A stretch of DNA of 64,000 bases from Candidatus Aminicenantota bacterium (GTDB lineage Bacteria > Acidobacteriota > Aminicenantia > S016-38): positions 23,479 through 87,478 of the forward strand of contig JAMOUJ010000009.1 of assembly GCA_027068075.1 (NCBI GenBank), given 5' to 3'. This document shows, one piece after another, positions 54,675-61,569 of this stretch. Under the pieces are notes generated by a model. The model ran no database searches. It had not been told where the DNA came from and worked only from the letters and a program-made list of their open reading frames with translations. Numbering within the stretch: position 1 is the stretch's first letter; each line of letters opens with the position of its first letter. Made by a program: the position numbers and the translations under genes.

Positions 54675-55454
54675 ATGAGAAAAATTTATCTTGTTTTGCT
54701 CATCCTCTTCACCGCTTACCCTTCCTTTGCCGGGGAAGAAGACAGAATCTACTGGCACATCTACATGTGGTGCTCCAAATACGATCACTTCCATCACATG
54801 AAATATTCCGTAACCGAAGAACTTTGGGCCACGCTGGTGGAAATGAACACGGAGGAGGCCTACTCTGACCTGCACAGAGAAGTTAAGGACAAAAAAGGGA
54901 TATCTCCCCGGGGTCCCGTCACCCTGGGATGGGTAAGGGGAATAGCCCACAGGGAAGAGGGGGATTTTAACGGCAAATACTGCGTTGAATCCGTGGGTCG
55001 CTCAGGATGCAGGAGATGGAAAAGGGTCAGGGTTTACTGGCCATCCAGTTGGGCGGATCCCGCTTACATTTACGGCACTTTCACCAGACGGGGGGACGAA
55101 GGGAATTTCAAAATATGGTTTGAGTCCTGCGGGATCATCAGAGCGGACGGAACCTGGCTACAGGTAAAAGAAGGGGTCTGCTGGAATCTGGCGGGGGGAC
55201 CTGTGGAGCATGCACCGGTGATGAAGGGGACCATAGCCTACGAAAACCCCACCATGACCTTTGTGAACGGAAACGAGGTGATGCGGGAAGAGGGAAAATC
55301 GGCCTTCTATTCCCTGAACATCCTGCGCCTGCCCGTTCCAGCACTGGGGTCCTTTACTGAAAACTACATCACGAAAAGACAAAGCCTCATGTGCTACTAC
55401 CGAATCCAGAGAACCTTCAACCGCCAACACTTCGGCTGGATGGTGGGCGATTAA
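54675..55454 (+). CDS. Secreted protein of unknown function
   Basis: About 259 residues beginning MRKIYLVLLILFTAYPSFA, a signal peptide. The mature part has several Cys and many aromatics (WHIYMWCSKYDHFHH near the N-terminus, CVESVGRSGCRRW, FESCGIIRADGTW). Probably a disulfide-containing extracytoplasmic protein. No family recognised. Single gene with a very strong -10. Leaderless start preferred over an upstream GTG at 54642. Confidence 0.6.
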   Translation: MRKIYLVLLILFTAYPSFAGEEDRIYWHIYMWCSKYDHFHHMKYSVTEELWATLVEMNTEEAYSDLHREVKDKKGISPRGPVTLGWVRGIAHREEGDFNGKYCVESVGRSGCRRWKRVRVYWPSSWADPAYIYGTFTRRGDEGNFKIWFESCGIIRADGTWLQVKEGVCWNLAGGPVEHAPVMKGTIAYENPTMTFVNGNEVMREEGKSAFYSLNILRLPVPALGSFTENYITKRQSLMCYYRIQRTFNRQHFGWMVGD

Positions 55455-55469
55455 CCTTCCGCCCTGACC

Positions 55470-55928
55470 TTAAAGAACCCCGGACAGAACATACAGCAGG
55501 AGAAAGATAAAGGGGAGGGAGAGGATCAGAGGGACGATTTTCTCAATTCTGGTCAATTGAAAATACCTTTCTCCCCTTCTTTTTTCCAGAACCTCCCACT
55601 CCCTGTCGTAGCAGGGGAAGGGAAGTTTTTGCTCCAGTTCGTGGATAACCTCAAATTTCGCCTCACTGAGTTGCCTGTAAGACTGAATGTGGAGATACCA
55701 GACGAAGCACAGGGAAATGCCCAGCAGGGAAACCAGGCCAAAGATCAGGGGCTGGTTGAGACCCTCCAAACCTCCCACCACGGAAAGAAGGGCCAGGAGA
55801 CCGGACAGGAGCGAGATGTAGAACTTGTTGGTCTGCATCCTCTGCTCCGTGACCCGGCCGGCCATCTCCACATACAATTTGTATTGCTCCAGCAATGGGT
55901 CTACGACCGGAAACCTCTCCTCCTTCAC
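55470..55928 (-). CDS. RipA-like two-helix membrane protein paired with a TIR gene
   Basis: About 152 residues. An N-terminal amphipathic region (PLLEQYKLYVEMAGRV) precedes two transmembrane helices (about 45-62 and 68-85). A cytoplasmic helix (AKFEVIHELEQKLP) follows, with a final hydrophobic helix near the C-terminus. The pattern matches the RipA/SLATT-type membrane proteins that often neighbour TIR-like genes. GTG start at 55928 overlaps the TIR stop (GTGA) and lies eight bases after AAGGAGG. Likely the membrane effector or partner of a TIR signalling module. Confidence 0.65.
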   Translation of the reverse strand: MKEERFPVVDPLLEQYKLYVEMAGRVTEQRMQTNKFYISLLSGLLALLSVVGGLEGLNQPLIFGLVSLLGISLCFVWYLHIQSYRQLSEAKFEVIHELEQKLPFPCYDREWEVLEKRRGERYFQLTRIEKIVPLILSLPFIFLLLYVLSGVL

Positions 55929-56344
55929 TGTGCCCACCTCCTTATGGCGGAGACGATGGACTCGGTGTTCCAGCCCACCACCTCGTCGGCATTGCGGGCC
56001 ACTATCCTGGAGATCTTTTCGTTTCCCCGGGGTCTTACGGCTATTATGGGCTTGGGCCTGGCGAATTCAAGTTTGGCTATCCTTATTTCCCGTCTTATCC
56101 AGGAACTGTAGGTGGCGTAAACCCCTGCCAGGACCAGAACCACATGACACGGGGCCATGTGTTTCTTTATGGCTTTGTAAAGGGCCCGGGAACTGGAGGC
56201 GCCGTGGATGGGATCGTCCCTGGGAACAGAGTAGTCCTTAAAATGAAAATAGCGGGCCTCCCTCAAAAGGGCCACCAATCTTTCGTAGTGATCGCTGTGG
56301 CTCCAGGAATGGCTCAGAAATAAATTGTAGATTTTTCCAGGCAC
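55925..56344 (-). CDS. TIR-like (DUF1863/ThsB-type) domain protein
   Basis: Protein of 139 residues that is almost entirely a TIR-like domain of the MTH538/ThsB group. Strand A YNLFLSHSW (6-14), DYSVPRDDP (37-45), VVLVLAGVY (68-76), candidate catalytic Glu86 in SWIRREIRIAK, and PIIAVRPRG followed by VVGWNTESIV. ThsB relatives in Thoeris sense infection and make NAD-derived signals. No ThsA-like NADase or macro-effector is adjacent; the partner is the RipA-like gene. Starts with GTG at 56344 without an obvious Shine-Dalgarno, downstream of a terminator. Confidence 0.8.
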   Translation of the reverse strand: MPGKIYNLFLSHSWSHSDHYERLVALLREARYFHFKDYSVPRDDPIHGASSSRALYKAIKKHMAPCHVVLVLAGVYATYSSWIRREIRIAKLEFARPKPIIAVRPRGNEKISRIVARNADEVVGWNTESIVSAIRRWAQ

Positions 56345-56373
56345 CGGGACTTTCGCCTATGGGTTTCCAGGGT

Positions 56374-56413
56374 TAAAAGGCCCGGCCGCCTGCCCCGCAG
56401 AGCAGACGGCCGG
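56374..56413 (-). terminator. Strong rho-independent terminator after the DUF5654 gene
   Basis: Minus strand: CCGGCCGTCTGC pairs with GCAGGCGGCCGG (one G-U), eight-base loop, then GCCTTTT. It separates the DUF5654 gene from the TIR gene. Confidence 0.8.
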
Positions 56414-56435
56414 AAAACCTGACTCTGGCGTATCC

Positions 56436-56933
56436 TCAGTTCTTGGCCCTCTCTGAGGCCCTGGCAATCCATATGGTGGCTATGACCGCCACGATGGTCA
56501 CGATAACGGCGTAGAGCCACGGACCACCGGAAGAAAGGCTACAAAGGGCCCCTGCCCCCTCGGTCCCACACGGACCCTTGAACAGGGACTTAATGGCGTC
56601 GTTCCAGGCCAGCGCAGCCACAAGACCAAAGGCAGCCGTTATCAAGGCCGCCAGTTTTTCAATGACCTCTGCCTTCATCGTTTCACCTCCTTGTTTAGCT
56701 CTCTCCGCAGCCCTGCCGATCCATATGGCGGCTATGACCGCCACGATGGTCACGATAACGGCGTAGAGCCACGGACCACCGGAAGAAAGGCTACAAAGGG
56801 CCCCTGCTCCCTCGGTCCCACACGGACCCTTGAACAGGGACTTAATGGCGTCGTTCCAGGCCAGCGCAGCCACAAGACCAAAGGCAGCCGTTATCAGGGC
56901 CGCCAGTTTTTCAATGACCTCGGATTTCACCAT
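56436..56933 (-). CDS. Fused tandem DUF5654-like membrane protein
   Basis: 165 residues made of two nearly identical halves of about 81-84 residues (MVKSEVIEKLAALITAAFG ... / MKAEVIEKLAALITAAFG ...). Each half has two hydrophobic helices separated by CGTEGAGALCSL. The second half has its own ribosome site (AAGGAGGTGAA) and ATG at about 56681, so it can probably be made both as a fusion and alone. The motif LVAALAWNDAIKSLF fits the DUF5654 family, function unknown. The first copy reads through into the second without a stop. Confidence 0.7.
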   Translation of the reverse strand: MVKSEVIEKLAALITAAFGLVAALAWNDAIKSLFKGPCGTEGAGALCSLSSGGPWLYAVIVTIVAVIAAIWIGRAAERAKQGGETMKAEVIEKLAALITAAFGLVAALAWNDAIKSLFKGPCGTEGAGALCSLSSGGPWLYAVIVTIVAVIATIWIARASERAKN

Positions 56934-56952
56934 TTCACCTCCTTGATTAGGA
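56452..56952. repeat. Tandem 252-bp duplication
   Basis: The two halves of the DUF5654 gene repeat at a 252-base period with very few differences through about 200 bases, including the ribosome-binding site. High identity including synonymous positions indicates a recent duplication. Confidence 0.85.
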
Positions 56953-57069
56953 TATAACTCCCGCCACCGTAATATGAGATGTAATTAGAACCGGGCCTTA
57001 CCCCTGAAGAATCCCCCGCTCCCCGTAAAGCCCATCCCTTAAAATTGCCTCCTATCATCTGGAAGATTA

Positions 57070-57288
57070 TTATATCACAAAACCCTGTAAACTTTTAGTA
57101 AGTGCGAAGGACCTGCTCCATCCCGCTACGATGAAACCCCCGTCGGAGGTGGGAGAAACAGAGGTTGCAATATCCTCATCGTCTCCCCCGAAAACCCTCG
57201 CCCAGGTGTTTCCTGCCCCTAACCGTGCACCTCCCAGGAAAAGAAAAAGGGCCGCCCCCAAAACCCAGAGCTTAAAACCTTTTGCCAT
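57070..57288 (-). pseudogene. Truncated secreted propeller-type protein
   Basis: Only 72 codons remain: a signal peptide followed by one repeat (FGGDDEDIATSVSPTSDGGFIVAGWS), the start of a delta-60/propeller-type secreted protein that is normally several hundred residues. It still has a promoter and ribosome site. The last few residues are not repeat-like, suggesting a deletion fused it to unrelated sequence. The 56953-57069 stretch downstream holds no recognisable remainder. Confidence 0.6.
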
Positions 57289-57316
57289 ATTCGCCTCCTT
57301 TCAAACTTACCCCTCG

Positions 57317-57345
57317 ATTATAAATGCTAAAAAGAAAATGCTCAA
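57317..57345 (-). promoter_or_regulatory. Promoter of the truncated propeller gene
   Basis: Minus strand: TTGAGC (57345-57340), 17-base spacer, TATAAT (57322-57317). Expected +1 near 57310. Confidence 0.5.
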
Positions 57346-57436
57346 ATTTATATATCACTATAGGACTTTTCTGTATTCACAACCTCCACAAAGTGGGAAA
57401 ATATCTACACAGAGAAATTAAGGCTCGTTTCTAAAA

Positions 57437-57478
57437 GGACGAAGGGGTATGCCAAAGTCAGATACCCGCTTGTTAGGC
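57437..57478 (-). other. attC-like element at the end of the helicase cassette
   Basis: On the minus strand it begins GCCTAAC, matching the integron core RYYYAAC exactly, and contains the helicase stop codon TAA. A hairpin GGGTAT/ATACCC follows, then CCTTCG. A complete attC would end GTTAGGC, and here the last bases are GTCC. That is expected if the cassette sits in a non-attC site, but it also weakens the call. Confidence 0.35.
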
Positions 57479-59377
57479 GAGGAAATCATTATAAATTCTT
57501 CTTAAAAAATTTGCCGTTTCCTCATCTTCGCAAAAGATATAAGTACCTTTAATACCTCTTGTTAAAAATATTCTATAACGATTTTCTAAAAGACGTCGGG
57601 CAATTATATCCGCATCAACTTTTCCTTTCTTTGCTTGATTGATTAAATCTTTCAAACCAGGATTACCAATATTGTCCTCACAGTTTTCCCCCAACTCCCA
57701 TTTTCCGTTACGAAATACAAAATCTCTTCCCCAAATAATACCAGCAAAATCTGTTTCAAAACCTTGACAACCATATATTGACGCACATTTTTCAAGTTTA
57801 TTTGATTCCTCTTTCACCCAAAAAGGGACATAGTCGTTTTTAGGATCCATCAACCAATAAATTTTTTTATTAAAATCCTTATAAATATCAAGGCCAGAAT
57901 ACAAGGGATATCCAATTCTCAAATTTTTAAGGGAAGTTTGATCTCGAAGATCTCCAGGAGATTCTGTAAAAGCAGCTATAAGCGCTACTTTAAATCCTTC
58001 CTCTCTTTTTTTCCCCAATAGAAATAACAACTCTTCAATGCTTTTTAACACTTTGAACTCATAACTAGTGTTCCAAGGAATAATTAAATCGCTATTAATT
58101 CTTTCGGGCTCTCTTAGAAGAGTTTCAATAAATTTATGATATAATTCACCTCCGTTCACTCTATAAAATCCACGTAAAAATCTTTCTTTTATTAACATTC
58201 CCTGCCTTTGAGCCTCGGTTCTAAAGTTCTCCGTGGTTCCTTCTTCTTCAGCATTCAATATCTGAGCTTCGTCATAAAAGAAAACAGTTACTTTACCCCT
58301 TTTCAGTGCATAATGGATATTTTCTTTTGTCATTCTTTGAGCTTCGTCATAAATGACAAAATCTAGTATAGAGCCGTTAAAATTTTTCTCAGCTACACCT
58401 CTAAATCCAGCTTTAGGACCAACTGAATAAAATTTTATCGGATTACTAAGTCCACGTTCTATTGAATCAAAAATATCTCTGATTGAATTTATTAATCTAT
58501 TGTTGCGGTACGCAAGAATACTTTGAAAGCCATGCTTCAGAGAAGATAATAAAAGATGTATAGCAAGAAGAGTTTTTCCAGATCCAGGAGATCCTTGTAT
58601 AAGATAAACTGTGTTACTTTTACCTGATTTTAAATCTTGGGTTATCTCATCGACAAGTTCTAATTGTTCTGAAGACAAACCCCAACCATTTTTCGCTAAA
58701 GCAAGATAACTTTGCTTTTGTATATCTGTAAAATGTTTCTTTATTGCATCAAACAATTTTTTCGACTGAATGTATTGTCCATTAAGAAACCTATTAACAA
58801 TTTCTAAGTCAAGAGGATTTGGTGCCCATTCAGCAACAAAACTTCTTAGGCCAGAAATATCATCTTTGAAGAAGACAAACTTTTTGAATTTTAAATTTAT
58901 TGTATTGGATGTAGCATTATACATCAGAACGGCTGGAATGATATTGAAATTACCTGCTTCTGAATGTGAGAATCTTAATTTGCCAACGTAGTTTTCTACT
59001 TGATATTCAGGATGGACTGATTTGCCGAGGTCGCTATTAACAATAAAAACAGAAGTTGTTTCTTCTGCTCTTTTCCATCCTTTAAGCTCGAATAAAATTA
59101 TTGTCGGTATATTTGTTTCACCTCGGCCAAAAATTAGAAGATCTATACGCTCATTGCTGAATGGCAATCTATATTCAAAAACAATAACTTGATTATATAT
59201 ACACTGATAATTTAATGCATTTTGCAAATATTTTACAGAAGACTCCCAGGCCTTTTTTTGTTCTATAGTAGCTCTTTTACCATATACAATTTTAAATTTT
59301 TTCTCGAAAGTACTCAGTACATTGCTATAATTAGCGTTAACAAAATTTTTTATGGTGTTTAAGTATATGTAATTCAT
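57473..59377 (-). CDS. PD-(D/E)XK nuclease fused to a DUF2075/Schlafen-3-like SF1 helicase
   Basis: 634 residues. The N-terminal nuclease-like domain has D79 and E97-x-K99 in FELKG. The DUF2075 P-loop ATPase follows: Walker A GSPGSGKT at 262-269, Walker B FVIYDEAQ (D344, E345), and the late motif LTRGIKGTYIFCED. Proteins of this type occur in phage-defence and cassette contexts and may cut and unwind DNA or RNA. Clearly AT-rich compared with the flanking genome (many AAA, ATA and TTT codons), indicating transfer. Good AAAGGAGG site. Confidence 0.82.
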   Translation of the reverse strand: MNYIYLNTIKNFVNANYSNVLSTFEKKFKIVYGKRATIEQKKAWESSVKYLQNALNYQCIYNQVIVFEYRLPFSNERIDLLIFGRGETNIPTIILFELKGWKRAEETTSVFIVNSDLGKSVHPEYQVENYVGKLRFSHSEAGNFNIIPAVLMYNATSNTINLKFKKFVFFKDDISGLRSFVAEWAPNPLDLEIVNRFLNGQYIQSKKLFDAIKKHFTDIQKQSYLALAKNGWGLSSEQLELVDEITQDLKSGKSNTVYLIQGSPGSGKTLLAIHLLLSSLKHGFQSILAYRNNRLINSIRDIFDSIERGLSNPIKFYSVGPKAGFRGVAEKNFNGSILDFVIYDEAQRMTKENIHYALKRGKVTVFFYDEAQILNAEEEGTTENFRTEAQRQGMLIKERFLRGFYRVNGGELYHKFIETLLREPERINSDLIIPWNTSYEFKVLKSIEELLFLLGKKREEGFKVALIAAFTESPGDLRDQTSLKNLRIGYPLYSGLDIYKDFNKKIYWLMDPKNDYVPFWVKEESNKLEKCASIYGCQGFETDFAGIIWGRDFVFRNGKWELGENCEDNIGNPGLKDLINQAKKGKVDADIIARRLLENRYRIFLTRGIKGTYIFCEDEETANFLRRIYNDFLA

Positions 59378-59501
59378 TATTTACCTCCTTTTATGAGTTT
59401 GTCTCCTAACGTTTTGCGGACATACGAAGTTCGGCTTTGCTGAATTTGGGTAGAGGAGTGAAGTAACGTAGCTGTACGTCTGCTTTTCTCTGACGGCGCT
59501 T
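59378..59501 (-). other. Cassette junction with GTTAGGA and a hairpin
   Basis: On the minus strand ACGTTAGGAG (GTTAGGA at 59410-59404) precedes the helicase Shine-Dalgarno, as at the head of an integron cassette. Upstream, AAATTCAGC/GCCGAACTT forms a nine-pair hairpin. The matching left core near the HEPN stop codon is not seen. Confidence 0.3.
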
Positions 59502-60164
59502 TCATTTTAAGTAATCTGCAAGAAAATCTCTAATTCCTTTAAGCATTTCCTGAACATCTTTTTCAGAATATTCATTAAATTGGCCATGATCAGCTTTATT
59601 ACGAATATCAATCCATACCTTAATTTTCTTCTGCGTCAGCCTATTATAAACACCTCCATTTGCACACTTATCATTAAGTGAGTTTAAATCATCGCTTGCT
59701 TTAACCCCTATACCTTTTTTCATTGCTATTTTCCTAAGACCATTTTCCAAGACTGCTCCGCAGAGGGAAGCTGCAGGGTCCTTATAACCATTCTCCAACA
59801 AGTGCTCTGCCATTTCAAGGAAATCTGAAAAAACTTCCGCGGATATTAAAGTTTTAATATCTGTAAGATAACCCCCTAATATATCCTCTTTTACAGCATT
59901 TAATATCCCTTGTCCCATTTTCACATGCGATTCATATCCCTCTGTGACTTTATCTTTAAAACTTTGAACATATATGTGGCTTAGTCCAAGTAAGTTTATA
60001 AGAAAGTTTAGAACTTGGGTTTGCCATTCAACAAACTTGCCTGAATCAAGCGTAGGAAATCCAATTACATTCGGTGGGTTAGGTTTATAAGTGCTAAGAA
60101 CATTCTCCCCCTTTTCAATTAACTCATCTATTCTTTTTACAATTTTTCCTTTTATATCATTCAT
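59502..60164 (-). CDS. HEPN-like protein
   Basis: 220 mostly helical residues, AT-rich coding. The C-terminal part resembles HEPN or RiboL-PSP-like domains: KDPAASLCGAVLENGLRKIAMKKG then IRNKADHGQF, where R188-x4-H193 matches the Rx4H ribonuclease signature. An RNase-type toxin or defence role is possible. No antitoxin partner is evident. Same strand and spacing as the helicase gene, so the two may be an operon or separate cassettes. Preceded by AAGGAAGAAAG. Confidence 0.6.
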   Translation of the reverse strand: MNDIKGKIVKRIDELIEKGENVLSTYKPNPPNVIGFPTLDSGKFVEWQTQVLNFLINLLGLSHIYVQSFKDKVTEGYESHVKMGQGILNAVKEDILGGYLTDIKTLISAEVFSDFLEMAEHLLENGYKDPAASLCGAVLENGLRKIAMKKGIGVKASDDLNSLNDKCANGGVYNRLTQKKIKVWIDIRNKADHGQFNEYSEKDVQEMLKGIRDFLADYLK

Positions 60165-60209
60165 TTGCTTTCTTCCTTAAGTGCTGCCGTCCAATTCTTT
60201 TTCCGACGA

Positions 60210-60383
60210 TTATAGGCTTTTCTTTCGCTCATATTTTTCTGCAATTTCCTCAAGAGTTATAATTTCAGACCCTCCTTCATTAAGTTTCGACTCCTTTTTG
60301 ATTTGCCACAATCTTTCCTTCACCAACACCTCATAATCATATATAGCAAATGAACACAAAAAATCAAGATTATTTTCCCACTT
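60210..60383 (-). pseudogene. AT-rich open fragment, C-terminal end of an unknown protein
   Basis: 57 codons, no ATG, in the 60165-60526 region that otherwise lacks genes. It ends ...IITLEEIAEKYERKKSL and looks protein-like. At about 60384 the frame stops and base composition changes, suggesting the 5' part was lost. The stop lies 46 bases above the HEPN gene start. Confidence 0.35.
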
Positions 60384-60526
60384 TCAGCAGGATGCGGGGC
60401 AGGGCAAGAAAGGCTTTATTCCCCGCTGTTCTTAGTTCTACGCGTATATTCTGGCTACAGACTTCGGCATTAGCAATATATCGCTGTGGCTAAAGGAATA
60501 TCTTATCCCTGAGATTTGGGGGCTGA

Positions 60527-60916
60527 TTAAGGATTGACTTTCCTGTGTCTCTTTTCGATTTTTGTATCGAGCAAATGCAGGGGGAGGAGGAGTGAAATAT
60601 AGGCAAGGAAATCCCACGGGTCAAAGGTGGCATCGTAGAGATGGAAGTATTGGGCAATCTCTATTGCAAAGCAAACGAAGACGAAAATGAAAAACGTTCT
60701 TTTCGGAGTAAAGAACCGGGTCCACCAGTTATCTTTTCTTTCTGTAAAAAGACCCCTGAACAGTATGTAATTCCAGGCAGGACCCACCATATCCAGCACA
60801 TATCCGTTCCAGAATTTTCCCAATTTTATCCAAATCGTAGAAAGTCCCAGCGCTAAAAACACAAAGAGGGCCAAGGCCCAGTATGGAGCGTATTTATTGA
60901 GTTCGCTTTCAGTCAT
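60527..60916 (-). CDS. VanZ-like small membrane protein
   Basis: 129 residues with three to four hydrophobic helices and the segment IEIAQYFHLYDATFDPWDFLAYI, the C-terminal signature of VanZ/DUF2809-like proteins. Function in this group is unclear. No Shine-Dalgarno; a GATTAT box at the expected distance suggests another leaderless start. The 60384-60526 stretch downstream holds no recognised gene. Confidence 0.6.
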   Translation of the reverse strand: MTESELNKYAPYWALALFVFLALGLSTIWIKLGKFWNGYVLDMVGPAWNYILFRGLFTERKDNWWTRFFTPKRTFFIFVFVCFAIEIAQYFHLYDATFDPWDFLAYISLLLPLHLLDTKIEKRHRKVNP

Positions 60917-60934
60917 TTTCCAATAATCTATTTA

Positions 60935-61020
60935 AGCCCCATCGGTCTTATATAGCTCAGGGCCTTTATGTACTTCGGGGGAATAAAGTATGTAGAGATG
61001 AAAACTCTTGCCCAGGGTAA
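60935..61020 (-). pseudogene. GIY-YIG endonuclease fragment 2 (N-terminal stub)
   Basis: Reads FHLYILYSPEVHKG, the GIY-YIG N-terminal strand, then runs into unrelated sequence and a stop. It lies right after tRNA-like copy A, just as fragment 1 follows the intact tRNA-Asn. Confidence 0.5.
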
Positions 61021-61022
61021 AA

Positions 61023-61108
61023 TGGCTCCCCGGGAGGGACTCGAACCCCCAACCTATCCCGGTGCTGTTAACCAGCACCGGGACCGCTCTGCCGATTGAG
61101 CTGCTCCA
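61023..61108 (-). pseudogene. tRNA-Asn-like copy A with extended anticodon hairpin
   Basis: The D arm (GCTC...GAGC), T arm, 3' acceptor strand and CCA match the intact tRNA-Asn below. The 5' acceptor strand is replaced by the end of the GIY-YIG frame. The anticodon arm is a 12-pair stem, GTCCCGGTGCTG / CAGCACCGGGAT, closing a GTTAA loop. It cannot form a normal tRNA. Confidence 0.75.
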
Positions 61109-61109
61109 A

Positions 61110-61300
61110 ATCAATTCCAAACTCCCTTATAATCCTCTCCCTGGACTTCCAACCTTTTATTTGCCTTTCCCTCTGGTGTAAGGCCTTAAACCCCGGTTGT
61201 GCTGTTTTATTCTCCATTGGAGGTTAGAAGTTACTCCAATGTAAAATCTGTCAACCGTGGGGGAATAAAGTATGTAGAGGTGAAAATTCCTGCTCAGGGT
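61110..61300 (-). pseudogene. GIY-YIG (UPF0213-like) endonuclease, internally deleted
   Basis: Starts FHLYILYSPTVDRFYIGVTS (GIY-YIG core) and NLQWRIKQHNRG. Then it changes frame near GKGK, with the family C-terminus QIKGWKSRERIIREFGIDLEQL in another frame. About 25 residues are missing and no start codon is evident. Its end fuses into tRNA-like copy A. Confidence 0.65.
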
Positions 61301-61304
61301 AAAA

Positions 61305-61380
61305 TGGCTCCCCGGGAGGGACTCGAACCCCCAACCTAGTGGTTAACAGCCACCCGCTCTGCCGATTGAGCTACCGGGGA
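61305..61380 (-). tRNA. tRNA-Asn (GTT), CCA encoded
   Basis: Intact cloverleaf: acceptor TCCCCGG/CCGGGGA, D arm, anticodon arm GGTGG-CTGTTAA-CCACT (GTT), T arm GGGGG-TTCGAGT-CCCTC (one G-U), discriminator G and encoded CCA followed by TTTT. The encoded CCA contrasts with tRNA-Val in this window, a hint of different origin. Confidence 0.93.
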
Positions 61381-61569
61381 AGCAGAGATAATTTATACCA
61401 AATCCAGGGAAAACTGTCAAGGGGTCGAATTGCCTTATTAAAAATCTACACGAAATACATTACCCTCCTTTGTCTGCAGCAAGGCAAAGGGAGGGGAATA
61501 TGACTACTTGATGAGCCGTAAAAAGGTCACCCTCGTTTATGCCAAGAGCAACAGGAAAATTATCTTCCG
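61381..61569. other. Intergenic region with an inverted repeat
   Basis: CCCTCCTTTG and CAAAGGGAGGG form a ten-pair hairpin (one bulge) near 61464-61496 around a 12-base loop. It could end transcription of the DUF5694-like gene, though no T run follows closely. Nothing else recognised. Confidence 0.4.

Larger units (their letters stand above)
60977..61343. repeat. Two direct repeats of tRNA-Asn 3' part plus GIY-YIG 5' part
   Basis: About 85 bases at 60977-61061 recur at 61258-61342 with few changes. Each contains the tRNA T arm and acceptor 3' strand, encoded CCA, a TTTT run and the first residues of a GIY-YIG protein. Confidence 0.75.

Noticed and set aside
59411..59504. Complete attC site for the HEPN cassette
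   Set aside because: The required RYYYAAC core near the HEPN stop codon is missing; only the GTTAGGA end and a hairpin are seen.
60436..60537. Plus-strand fragment ATDFGISNISLWLKEYL...
   Set aside because: Only about 33 codons between stops, no start or ribosome site; could be a remnant but not supportable.
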